From DATKDF01 sp963752045 (GTDB taxonomy: Bacteria; Acidobacteriota; Vicinamibacteria; Vicinamibacterales; SCN-69-37), in NCBI GenBank assembly GCA_963752045.1, contig CAVVWN010000008.1:1364001-1428000 (forward strand): a stretch of 64,000 nucleotides of DNA, written 5' to 3'. A program made the position numbers and the translations under genes. Of the stretch, positions 14,543-23,967 are shown one piece after another. Position 1 is the first letter of the stretch. Every line of letters begins with the position of its first letter. The notes beneath the pieces were generated by a model, which saw nothing but the letters and a program-made list of their open reading frames with translations, was not told where the DNA came from and made no database searches.

Positions 14543-16228
14543 TCGCGCCTCACGAATACGCGGTGCGCATCGGCCATGTCACGCGCGGCGGGCGTCACGA
14601 TGGTCTTTTCGCCGATGAGAATGGTCCGCTTCGCCTTGATCGCCTGCCGCACGTCTTCCTCACACACGAAATCGACGACGGCCGGCTCCGATTGGTCTGG
14701 AGGGGCCGTGGCCGGGCCGGGGCTGGCGCCACCGCGAGCGGCGACGAGCGTCTCCACCTGCCGCCGGACGGCGGCCGCATCGACGCCGGCCGGAGGCGGC
14801 ACGGCGGGCGCCTTGGGCAACGGGGGCTTGCCGGCGGCCGGCGAGCCTGCGGTCCGTGCGACGGGCCGGGTCTCGTAGGCGAGGCGCTTGATGTTCAGCA
14901 GGTGCCGCGGCGTGATGTTGTCCGAGGTGATGTTGCCACCATACCCCCCGCACCCGAGTGTCATCGAGGGGTCGAGTCCCGTCGACAGGCCAATCGATCC
15001 GTGGGTGGTGGGGGTGTTGACCATGATCCGGAACGCGGGCTTCTTCAGGCCGAATTCGAGGATGACCTGTTCGTTCCTGGAGTGGATCGACATGCTGTGG
15101 CCCATTCCCCCGTATCGGAGGATCTGGATGCAGCGTTCACAGCCATCCCGCCAGTCATTGACCACGTAATAGGAGAGCACCGGACAGAGCTTCTCGATCG
15201 ACAGCGGGTAGTCGCGGCCGACGCCAGCCAGCTCGGCAAGGAGCACGCGCGTGCCGTCAGGCACGGTGAGACCCACCGCGGCGGCAATCGACGCCGCCGA
15301 CTTGCCGACGAATGCCGGATTGGGCAGTCGCTGTGGCGTGACGAGTGCCGCCGTCAGCCGGGCCGTTTCGTCGGGCGTGAGGAAGTGCCCCCCCTGACGT
15401 GAGAATTCGCGCCTGACCTCGTCGGCGACGGCCGCATCGACGACCACCGAATTCGGCGACGAGCAGAGCACGCCGTTGTCGAACGTCTTGCCCGCGATGA
15501 TGTCGGAGGCGGCCTTGGCGAGGTCGGCCGTACGCTCGATGAAGCAGGGCGCGTTGCCGGGACCGACGCCGTAGGCCGGCTTGCCGGCGCTGTAGGCTGC
15601 GCGCACGAGGCCCATGCCGCCGGTGGCGAGGATCACGGCGACGTCGCGATGTCGCATCAGTTCCTGCGTGCCTTCGAGCGTCACGAGCGACATCCACGAC
15701 ACGGCGCCGTCCGGGATGCCGGCGTCAGTGGCCGCCCGCGCCATGACCTCGGCCACGAGCGTGATGCGACCGCGCGGCTGACGGGTGCGGGCTGATGACG
15801 ATCGGGCATCGCGCCTTGATCGAGATGAGGATCTTGTAGATGGCCGTCGACGTCGGGTTGGTGGACGGCACGACCGCGGCGACCACGCCGAAGGGTTCGG
15901 CAATCTCGACGACCTTGCGGTCGTCGTGGCGCGCAACGACACCCACGGTCTTCATCGGGCGGATGAACTCGTAGACCCGCTCCGAAGCGAAGAGATTCTT
16001 CTGGATCTTGTCGGCCACGACGCCGAAGCCGGTTTCCTCGACCGCCAGCCGCGCGAACTCTTCGGCCCGGGTCCTGGTGGCCGCGGCCATCGCGTCGATG
16101 GCGCGGTCGATCTGTTCCTGCGTCAGCTCGGCGAGCAGTGGAGCAGCCCGCTTGGCCCGCTGCGCGAGGCGTCTGGCTTCCTGGATGGAAGCCAGATCGC
16201 GGTCGGTCGGTCCAGCCGCCTGTGCCAT
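14530..16228 (-). CDS. CoA-acylating aldehyde dehydrogenase of microcompartment (EutE/PduP) type with extended C-terminal tail, with frameshift
   Basis: Predicted to oxidise an aldehyde to acyl-CoA inside a bacterial microcompartment. The first 150 or so residues run from ATG 16228 (RDLASIQEARRLAQRAKRAA, then EPFGVVAAVVPSTNPTSTAI, ISPHPSAARS). The frame is lost near 15770-15785 and resumes at ITLVAEVMARAATDAGIPDG; one surplus base explains it, giving about 565 residues. The catalytic cysteine is in NGVLCSSPNSVVVD. After the dehydrogenase comes a Pro/Ala linker and a last segment (VCEEDVRQAIKAKRTILIG then KTIVTPAARDMADAH) that recalls the TP-x-AR(D/E) segment at the N-terminus of EutQ/EutT proteins; it could serve as a cargo or cofactor module. 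It follows the BMC shell gene by 18 bases. Confidence 0.86.
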
Positions 16229-16246
16229 CGAATTCGGTTCGGGCGC

Positions 16247-16543
16247 CTAGGCGCGCGCGCCCCCTGGTGCCGGTTTAGGCAGGATCCGCTCGACTTCACT
16301 GTGCGGGCGAGGTATCACGTGAACCGACACGAGCTCGCCGACCCGCCGGGCCGCAGCGGCACCCGCATCGGTGGCCGCCTTGACGGCGCCGACATCGCCG
16401 CGCGCGAGGACCGTGACGTAGCCAGCGCCGATGTACTCTTTACCGATGAGCACGACGTTGGCCGCCTTGACCATCGCGTCAGCGGCCTCAATCGCGCCGA
16501 TGAGACCGCGAGTTTCAATCATGCCGAGAGCATCTGTTGTCAT
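16247..16543 (-). CDS. Bacterial microcompartment hexameric shell protein (BMC-H, EutM/PduA family)
   Basis: 98 residues from ATG 16543 (MTTDALGMIETRGLIGAIEA), the standard BMC-H start; upstream in-frame codons have no homology. A single BMC domain is seen: GMIETRGLIGAIEAADAM, KAANVVLIGKEYIGAGYVTV, RGDVGAVKAATDAGA and the end VSVHVIPRPHSEVERILP. It should form hexameric tiles whose pore lines up with the GAG-like loop. It is followed 18 bases later by the aldehyde dehydrogenase, so shell and core enzyme form a minimal pair. No BMC-P (EutN/CcmL) vertex protein, alcohol dehydrogenase, phosphotransacylase or signature enzyme is in the window, so either the rest lies elsewhere in the genome or this is a satellite locus. 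Confidence 0.95.
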   Translation of the reverse strand: MTTDALGMIETRGLIGAIEAADAMVKAANVVLIGKEYIGAGYVTVLARGDVGAVKAATDAGAAAARRVGELVSVHVIPRPHSEVERILPKPAPGGARA

Positions 16544-16582
16544 GAGAGCAGGAAGGTCCGAAATCGCCGCAAGGCTAACATA

Positions 16583-16611
16583 TTGAACACGATGCGGCAA
16601 TACGCTAGGAT
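16583..16611 (+). promoter_or_regulatory. Candidate sigma-70 promoter for the lipoprotein-like gene at 16624
   Basis: TTGAAC at 16583-16588 and TAGGAT at 16606-16611 are separated by exactly 17 bases in the intergenic region between the divergent BMC gene and 16624. The predicted transcription start, about 16618-16620, falls only a few bases before the GTG at 16621 and ATG at 16624, so the transcript would be almost leaderless and no Shine-Dalgarno is visible. Each hexamer matches consensus at 4 of 6 positions. Confidence 0.5.
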
Positions 16612-16623
16612 GGCTCGCTTGTG

Positions 16624-17511
16624 ATGGTGACACCAGTGCGCTTCGTGACGTCGTTCGGTCTCCTGGCGGTCGCAGGGCTCGGCTGGGGCTGCGCCGGGCC
16701 GCAGGATGTCGAGCCATCGGCCCGCGTGACCCTCGTGCTCGACAAGGAACGCGTGCCGCTCGGCGGGCCACTCGACCTCACGTACCGGTTCGAACCGCTC
16801 GCCGTCATCGACGGCGACTACCGCGTGTTCGTCCACGTCGAATCGCCGGACGGCACGCTCATGTGGACCGACGATCACGACCCCCAACCGGCGACTTCGG
16901 CCTGGAAGACTGGCGAAGCGGTTGAATACACGCGGACGGTGTTCGTGCCCCTCTTCCCTTACCTGGGCGAGGCGAGTGTCAGAGTCGGGCTCCACCAGGG
17001 GGAGAACCGGCTCGGGCTCGAAAGCGCGCAGGCCACCGACGCGGACCGCGAGGACCGCGCCTACACGGTCGCCACGCTGCAGCTGCTGCCGCAGTCGGAG
17101 AGCGTCTTCCTTATTTATGGCAACGGCTGGCATCCGGCGGAGTACTCGAGCATCGACCCGTCGATGAGCTGGCAGTGGACAGAGCAGAGCGCTGGCTTGA
17201 CGTTCCGGAATCCTCGGCGCGACGTGACCCTGTTTCTCGAGTACGACACCCGATCTGACGTATTTGGGGATACGCCCCAACGGGTCACCATTTCGGCAGG
17301 CTCCCAGGCGATCGACAGCTTCATGGCCGACAACAAGGAACCTATTCTTCGTCGCATTTCGTTGAATGCAAACGACTTGGGCGTTGATGAGATGTCCGAG
17401 ATTCGCATCGGCGTGGACCGCACGTTTTCACCCGCCAACGTCCAGGCCGGGTCGACCGACACCCGACAGCTGGGCATCAGGGTCTATCACGTTTACGTAG
17501 AACCCCGATAA
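16624..17511 (+). CDS. Exported lipoprotein-like protein of unknown function
   Basis: 295 residues from ATG 16624 (MVTPVRFVTSFGLLAVAGLG); GTG 16621 is also possible. The N-terminus has a short basic segment and a hydrophobic stretch ending in WGCAG, an imperfect lipobox, so it may be a lipoprotein or a periplasmic protein. I do not recognise a named family. The body looks like one or two beta-sandwich modules: DLTYRFEPLAVIDGDYRVFVH, with text about a 'force' versus 'display' being absent; later RVYHVYVEP closes the last strand. No catalytic motif is evident. It lies 17 bases before the SLT transglycosylase on the same strand, so an envelope role is plausible by position only. Confidence 0.7.
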   Translation: MVTPVRFVTSFGLLAVAGLGWGCAGPQDVEPSARVTLVLDKERVPLGGPLDLTYRFEPLAVIDGDYRVFVHVESPDGTLMWTDDHDPQPATSAWKTGEAVEYTRTVFVPLFPYLGEASVRVGLHQGENRLGLESAQATDADREDRAYTVATLQLLPQSESVFLIYGNGWHPAEYSSIDPSMSWQWTEQSAGLTFRNPRRDVTLFLEYDTRSDVFGDTPQRVTISAGSQAIDSFMADNKEPILRRISLNANDLGVDEMSEIRIGVDRTFSPANVQAGSTDTRQLGIRVYHVYVEPR

Positions 17512-17528
17512 ACCCTCCAGAGAGGCTC

Positions 17529-18194
17529 ATGCGAGCGACACCGACCCCGGCGGTGGTCGGCGGTCTGTTCATGGCGTTGTCCGTCCTGATGCCGTCGGCT
17601 GCCGAAGCAGATCTCGTACGACTGACCAACGGCCGGACGATCCGGGTGGACGTCTGCCTGTTCGAGGGGGACACGGCGATCTTCGTGTTCCCCGGCGGCG
17701 GGGAAGTGCGCACGCCACGATCGCTCGTCGCCGAGCTGCTGCCCGACGAGGTTCCCGGGGCAGGCGGGATGGCGGCGGAAGCCCTCGAGCGCTCGGCCTG
17801 GGGGGCGAGGCCTCGAATGGAGAGAAGCGCCATCCGGAGCCTCATCGACGATCTTGCCCGGCGGCATGGGGTGGAGGTCGGCCTTGCCCACGCGGTCGTG
17901 CGAGCCGAATCGAACTACGACCCCCTGGCCGTCTCTCCGAAGGGAGCGATGGGGCTCATGCAGTTGATGCCGGCGACGGCCGCCCGCTACGGCGTGGACG
18001 ATCCGTTCGACCCGGTGCAGAACCTGGATGCCGGGTTGCGACACCTGCGGGGTCTGCTCAGTCGGTACGACCGCAGCCGGGCGCTGGCCGCGTATAACGC
18101 CGGGGAGGGAGCGGTGGATCGCTATGGGGGCGTGCCGCCGTACCGGGAGACGCAGTCGTACGTGCGGCGCATCCTGGCAGAGGTGAACCGTTAA
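17529..18194 (+). CDS. Periplasmic lytic transglycosylase, SLT domain
   Basis: 221 residues. A signal peptide spans about residues 1-27 (VVGGLFMALSVLMPSAAEA). A short region follows (RLTNGRTIRVDVCLFEGD) that resembles the small beta domain found before SLT domains in Acidobacteria and Deltaproteobacteria. The SLT domain occupies about 100-215: catalytic glutamate in AVVRAESNYDPLAVS, GAMGLMQLMPATAARYGV, and LAAYNAGEGAVDRYGGVPP. It should cleave MurNAc-GlcNAc bonds to give 1,6-anhydro-MurNAc ends. Its place directly before the pilus/secretion operon suggests a role in opening the murein layer for the machine, as seen for other secretion-associated transglycosylases; that is inference from position. 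Confidence 0.92.
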   Translation: MRATPTPAVVGGLFMALSVLMPSAAEADLVRLTNGRTIRVDVCLFEGDTAIFVFPGGGEVRTPRSLVAELLPDEVPGAGGMAAEALERSAWGARPRMERSAIRSLIDDLARRHGVEVGLAHAVVRAESNYDPLAVSPKGAMGLMQLMPATAARYGVDDPFDPVQNLDAGLRHLRGLLSRYDRSRALAAYNAGEGAVDRYGGVPPYRETQSYVRRILAEVNR

Positions 18195-18336
18195 CGAAAG
18201 TTTCACATTCCGATAGGAGCCGTGCACGCAGGGCAACGTCTAAAGGTCAGACACGTCGCCGGAGAACCGTGGCGCCAGGGACGCTGGCACGGGCCGGACG
18301 ACATCGGGGCAACGACGCTTAGGGAGATCATCAAGC
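18195..18336 (+). promoter_or_regulatory. Structured leader upstream of the pil/secretion operon
   Basis: 142 non-coding bases. Two hairpins can be drawn. The first is ACGTCT (18236-18241) with AGACACGT (18249-18256, one bulged A) around a 7-base loop. The second is a compact stem: GTCGCCGG (18255-18262) with CCGGACGAC (18294-18302), enclosing CCGTG/CACGG and CCAG/CTGG. The two share bases 18255-18256, so they may be alternatives. The stretch ACGCAGGGCAA at about 18226-18236 weakly recalls the 5' core of cyclic-di-GMP-I (GEMM) riboswitches, which often control pili, but the conserved GCAAAGCC element was not found. Function unproven. Confidence 0.35.
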
Positions 18337-19557
18337 GTGGAATTTCGGTGCAGGGTAGCGACGCCCGGTGGCCAGATCACAGAAGGCACCTTCGTCGCCG
18401 AGAACGAGGCCAGCCTCCGCCTCGAGCTTGAAGAAAAGGGCCTCCACCTGCTGTCGGTGCGGGGTGGCGACGGCGTGCGCGTGGGCGGGCTGCACATCGG
18501 CCTGCCGCACCGCAGGCGCGTGCGAACCACGGATTTTCTGATCTTCAACCAGGAACTGGCAACGCTGCTGCGCGCGGGCCTGCCGCTCGTGCAGTCTCTC
18601 GACATTCTGCGAAAGCGGGTGCCGAACCCGGCCTTCCGAGCGGCACTCGACGACATTCACGATCGCGTGAGGGCCGGCAGCGCGCTCTCGGACGCGTTCG
18701 AGGCCCAGGGCATGTTCCCGGGCGTCTACACCGCGTCGCTCATGGCCGGCGAGAAGAGCGGCAGCCTCGAGCAGGTGGTCCGGCGCTACGTGCAGCACGT
18801 GAAGGTGCTCGCGCGCGTGCGGTCGCAGGTCGTGTCGGCCCTGATTTACCCGGCCGTGCTCGTCGCCCTCGCAGCGGTCGTCGTCGGGCTGGTGGTGTTC
18901 CGGCTGGTGCCGGAATTTGCGCAGTTCTACGGGCAGTACGGCCCGGGTGCGGCTCTGCCGCTCTCGACGCGGATTGTCGTTGCGCTCTCGACGAACCTGG
19001 TGAGCGGCGCCTGGCTTCTCGCGCTCGTCGGCGGGGCGGCCTTCGCCGCCATCGTCATCACGCTCCGTCGGCCGGGGGAGCGGCGACGGCTGCACGCCAT
19101 GATCCTGCGGCTGCCGTACTTCGGGCCGCTCGCGCGCAAGTTCGCGACCGCTCAGGTCTCACGGACACTTGCCACGCTGCTCGCCGGCGGCATTCCGCTC
19201 GTCAACGCCATCGAGATCGCCGCGCGATCGACCGGCAACCTTGCGGTTGGCGAGAGCCTGCTCGCCGCGGCCACCGACGTCCGGCAGGGCGGGAGTCTTG
19301 CCGACGCGCTCGGGCGCGGGCAGATGTTTCCTCACGTGGCCGTCGAGATGGTCGAGGTCGGCGAGTCCACCGGCGCCCTCGCCGAGATGCTCACGAGCGT
19401 CGCCGACTTCTACGATGAGGAGAACGAGACGAGCCTCACACGTTTTTCGAACCTGATTCAGCCGCTCCTGCTGATTCTCATGGGCATTGTCATCGCCGGC
19501 CTGCTCCTGTCGTTGTACATGCCGTTGTTCCAACTGTCGTCGCTGACGACGGGGTGA
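18337..19557 (+). CDS. pilC: Type IV pilus / type II secretion inner-membrane platform protein (PilC/GspF)
   Basis: 406 residues from GTG 18337 (MEFRCRVATPGGQITEGTF). It contains two T2SSF domains: the first around NQELATLLRAGLPLVQSLDILR and SALSDAFEAQGMFPGVYTAS, the second around ATLLAGGIPLVNAIEIA and GGSLADALGRGQMFPHVAVEM. Membrane segments lie at about 170-195 (VVSALIYPAVLVALAAVVVG), 225-245 and near the C-terminus (LLLILMGIVIAGLLLSLYM), the usual three-helix plan. This platform links the cytoplasmic motor to the pseudopilus. It is the first gene of the operon, ending four bases before pilB starts. Confidence 0.95.
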   Translation: MEFRCRVATPGGQITEGTFVAENEASLRLELEEKGLHLLSVRGGDGVRVGGLHIGLPHRRRVRTTDFLIFNQELATLLRAGLPLVQSLDILRKRVPNPAFRAALDDIHDRVRAGSALSDAFEAQGMFPGVYTASLMAGEKSGSLEQVVRRYVQHVKVLARVRSQVVSALIYPAVLVALAAVVVGLVVFRLVPEFAQFYGQYGPGAALPLSTRIVVALSTNLVSGAWLLALVGGAAFAAIVITLRRPGERRRLHAMILRLPYFGPLARKFATAQVSRTLATLLAGGIPLVNAIEIAARSTGNLAVGESLLAAATDVRQGGSLADALGRGQMFPHVAVEMVEVGESTGALAEMLTSVADFYDEENETSLTRFSNLIQPLLLILMGIVIAGLLLSLYMPLFQLSSLTTG

Positions 19558-19561
19558 TGTT

Positions 19562-21201
<1,640 letters not shown>

Positions 21202-21205
<4 letters not shown>

Positions 21206-22167
21206 CCACCCATACCGCATCACAGGGCTGGTTCAGGCCGACACGGCCGAACGTGGCCATCGAAGTTGGCAGTGGACGGGTCACCGTCGCCTCGATCTCC
21301 GGCGCGGGCTCGAAGGGCCGCGCCACGGTCAGCGCGTGGGCGTCCGAGCCGCTTCCCTCGGGCGCCGTCGTTCCGTCGCTCGCGGGTCAGAACGTCCAGG
21401 CGCGCGACGAGGTCATCGCCGCCATGCGCCGCGCGCTCGAGAAGGCCGGCCTGCGATCGGTCCGCCGTGCCGCCCTGGTGATCCCCGATTCGGCGGCGCA
21501 TGTGTCGTTCGTGGACCTCGAGGCGGTTCCGGCGCGAGCGGCCGACCTCGACCGCGTGCTGCGGTGGCAGCTGCGTAAAGCGCTTCCATTCCCGGTCGAT
21601 CAGGCGCGCATGAGCCACATGGTGGCGCACGCCGAGGCCGGACGCACGACGCTTGCCGCGACGCTCGCCAAGTTCGATGTGCTCGCCGAGTACGAGTCGC
21701 TCTGTACCGCCCTCGGCATTCAGGCCGGAATCGTGGACCTCGCCAGCTTCAACGTCGCCAACGCCGTGATGGCCACGGGCCTGGCCACCGGTGACTCCCT
21801 GCTGGTGTGTCTGGCTCCGGAAGCCACCACGCTCCTGATTCTGCGGAAGACGGATCTCATGTTCTACCGCCACCGTGCGAGCGCCGGTGACGAGCCGATC
21901 GGCACCCTCGTCCACCAGACGGCGATGTTCCACGTCGACAGGCTGGGAGGCTCGACGTTCGATCGGGTCTGGATTGCAGGCAGCTCGGCGCACCCCGGCG
22001 GAGCGGGTGTGTTCAAGGCCGAGGTGGAGGCGCGGCTTGGCGTGCCGGTCGATCCCGTGAACGTGCGCGACCTGGCCACGGTGAGGACCGGAGGGTCGGC
22101 GTTGAGCGATGTCGACCCGCTCGCCGCATCGGTTGGCGTGATTCTCCGCGAGATGAGGGTGGCCTGA
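21202..22167 (+). CDS. pilM: Type IV pilus assembly protein PilM (actin-like; GspL-related)
   Basis: 321 residues from ATG 21202, overlapping the pilB stop as ATGA. PilM is an actin-fold cytoplasmic protein that binds the N-terminus of PilN and couples the motor to the envelope complex. Visible features are VAIEVGSGRVTVASISG (phosphate-1-like loop), the middle segment RVLRWQLRKALPFPVDQARM, which is characteristic of PilM, and the later SLLVCLAPEATTLLILRK strand pair. Sequence similarity to canonical PilM is moderate, but gene order (M-N-O-P-secretin) makes the call firm. Confidence 0.88.
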
Positions 22168-22170
22168 ACC

Positions 22171-22779
22171 ATGCTGCGCGGGAATCTCTCCAGCCGGCCG
22201 TTCTACAGCGAGGGCCTCGTGACCACCGCGCTCCTGCTGGTGGCGGTCGCGGTGGCCGCCCTCACGGCGTACAACGTGGCCCGATTGACGGCGCTCTCGG
22301 CCGAGCGCGCAGAGCTCGATAGGGCCATCGCCCGTGACCAGGGTGAAGCACTCCGGATCCGGGCCGACATCCGGGCGGCCGTCGCCGGTGTGGACATGGG
22401 GAGCCTCGAGGCCCTCGTGGCCGACGCGTCGGAAGCCAACGGGCTCATCGCCCACCGCACGTTCTCGTGGACGGAGTTCCTTCGGACGGTCGAAGGCGCC
22501 CTGCCGTACGAGGTGCGGCTGGTGGGCGTGACGCACCGGGCCGAGGAGGGCGAGCGGCTCCTCGTCATGAACCTCGTCGCGCAAGCGGACGAACAGTTGA
22601 ACGAGTTCGTTCAGGCCATGCTCGAAACCGGCGTGTTCTTCGACGTGCTCCCGGTCGAAAAGGCACGCAACGACGACGGCACCGTGAGCGCGATTGTGCA
22701 GACGTACTATCTTTCGGCGGCTTCGTCCGGCGGATCGCAGCCCCCGAGCGTGGCCGGCGACGGCAGGGGAGGCCGCTGA
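22171..22779 (+). CDS. pilN: Type IV pilus inner-membrane protein PilN-like
   Basis: 202 residues. A short cytoplasmic N-terminus (MLRGNLSSRPFYSEG, equivalent to the PilM-binding INLLP segment but not identical), one transmembrane helix (TTALLLVAVAVAALTAYNVA), a coiled coil (ALSAERAELDRAIARDQGEA), and a ferredoxin-like periplasmic domain. The C-terminus is a low-complexity Ser/Gly tail. The NLSSRPFYSE N-terminus is typical of Acidobacteria and Deltaproteobacteria versions. It starts three bases after the pilM stop, and its stop overlaps the pilO start (TGATG). Confidence 0.8.
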   Translation: MLRGNLSSRPFYSEGLVTTALLLVAVAVAALTAYNVARLTALSAERAELDRAIARDQGEALRIRADIRAAVAGVDMGSLEALVADASEANGLIAHRTFSWTEFLRTVEGALPYEVRLVGVTHRAEEGERLLVMNLVAQADEQLNEFVQAMLETGVFFDVLPVEKARNDDGTVSAIVQTYYLSAASSGGSQPPSVAGDGRGGR

Positions 22780-23375
22780 TGAGCCTCGTCCGTCGCGTCC
22801 TCGTCGAACGCCGCAAGATCGTCGTGCCCCTGACGGTGCTCTTCGCCGCCAACGTGGGAGTCATCGCCTTTCTCGTGCTGCCGTTGCGGCAGAGCGTGGC
22901 GTCCCGTCGGAGCCAGGCTCTCGAAGCCATGGCCGACGTAGCGTCGGCCCGGCGCGAGGAGACCCAGGCTCGGCTTGCCCGCGAGGGCGCGCTTGGCGCC
23001 GTCGAGGACGTGCGCCGCTTCCAGGAAACCGTGCTCCCGCGAGACTTCGATGCGGCCGTCCAGGTGACCGGGTTCTGGCTCAACCAGGTGGCCGAGCAGT
23101 CCGGTGTGCAGTTCGAGCGGGGGAAATACGACCCGGAAGTCATCGAAGACAGCCGGCTCGAGCGCATGACGGCCCAGGCCACGCTCACCGGCGAGTACGA
23201 AGGCGTACGACGCTTCCTGCATGCCGTGGAAACATCGCCGCAATTCGTCATCATCGACCGGGTCGAGTTGGCCCAGCCCAACGAAGTGGGCGATACGCGG
23301 CTCGAGCTTCTGCTCGACGTGTCCACCTACTATCGCGGCCGGTCGGACGGCTCAGGCAGGAGGGCGGGCCGATGA
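22779..23375 (+). CDS. pilO: Type IV pilus inner-membrane protein PilO-like
   Basis: 198 residues from ATG 22779. Same architecture as PilN: transmembrane helix at about 14-36 (KIVVPLTVLFAANVGVIAFL), a coiled coil rich in Arg/Glu (SRRSQALEAMADVASARREE), and a ferredoxin-like fold ending in RLELLLDVSTYYRG. PilN and PilO heterodimerise in the periplasm to align the secretin with the motor. Identification rests on order, size and topology more than on sequence. It overlaps both neighbours by one to four bases, implying coupled translation. Confidence 0.8.
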   Translation: MSLVRRVLVERRKIVVPLTVLFAANVGVIAFLVLPLRQSVASRRSQALEAMADVASARREETQARLAREGALGAVEDVRRFQETVLPRDFDAAVQVTGFWLNQVAEQSGVQFERGKYDPEVIEDSRLERMTAQATLTGEYEGVRRFLHAVETSPQFVIIDRVELAQPNEVGDTRLELLLDVSTYYRGRSDGSGRRAGR

Positions 23376-23932
23376 GATGGCTGCCCGATTCGGGCCCGGA
23401 GCGCCGGCGAGCCGTCCTTTTGCTCTGTGTGCTCGTCGCGCTGGCAGCGTGGGTCTGGTGGCCGGCCGCGCCCGGCATGGGAGGGGCGGCGGAGTCCGGG
23501 CCCGGTCCGGCGGTGGTCGCCTCGTCCGTCGGCGGCGAGCTCGGCTCGCTGACGCTTCCGGAGCGGGTGCAACTGGAGGCGCTCGAGCGGGCACCCGGTC
23601 CCCTGCAGGTGGACCGCAATCCGTTCCGGTTCGGCGCGCGGCCACTGCCGCCGCCCCCGCCGCCGACCGAGACACCGGTCGTGGCGGCTCCGCCGGCGCC
23701 ACCGCAGCCGACCGGACCGCCGCCGATTCCGCTGCGACTTTCGGGTCGTGTCGAAGCGCCGGACGGCCGCGTGGTCATTACGCTGAAAGACCCCGGAACG
23801 GGCGCGCTGTTTCACGCGACCGAAGGGGAAATTGTGGACGGGCGATACCGGGTCATCAAAGTGGGGGCGCAGTCGGTAGTCGTGTCGTATCTCGACGGCA
23901 GCGGCCAGCGGACGATCGCCCTTGGCGGATGA
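23372..23932 (+). CDS. pilP: Type IV pilus protein PilP-like (GspC-like linker to the secretin)
   Basis: 186 residues from ATG 23372 (ATGA overlap with pilO). An N-terminal membrane anchor (AVLLLCVLVALAAWVWW) rather than the lipobox of canonical PilP; a long Pro-rich linker (about residues 90-125, PLPPPPPPTETP); then a small beta-domain (IPLRLSGRVEAPDGRVVITL, and GEIVDGRYRVIKVGAQSVV) that matches the HR/PilP fold binding the secretin N-domains. The anchor makes it look as much like GspC as PilP. The stop overlaps a possible ATG of the next gene. Confidence 0.8.
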   Translation: MRWLPDSGPERRRAVLLLCVLVALAAWVWWPAAPGMGGAAESGPGPAVVASSVGGELGSLTLPERVQLEALERAPGPLQVDRNPFRFGARPLPPPPPPTETPVVAAPPAPPQPTGPPPIPLRLSGRVEAPDGRVVITLKDPGTGALFHATEGEIVDGRYRVIKVGAQSVVVSYLDGSGQRTIALGG

Positions 23933-23967
23933 CGGCAGGTGAAGGACGCCTCAGTAAGGAGCATCTG

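Noticed and set aside
18226..18336. A definite c-di-GMP-I (GEMM) riboswitch before pilC.
   Set aside because: Only a short part of the core resembles GEMM; the GCAAAGCC element is missing, so it is reported only as a structured leader.
18222..18431. Short open frame at the start of pilC.
   Set aside because: It overlaps pilC in another frame and has no homology; the region before 18337 is better read as leader.
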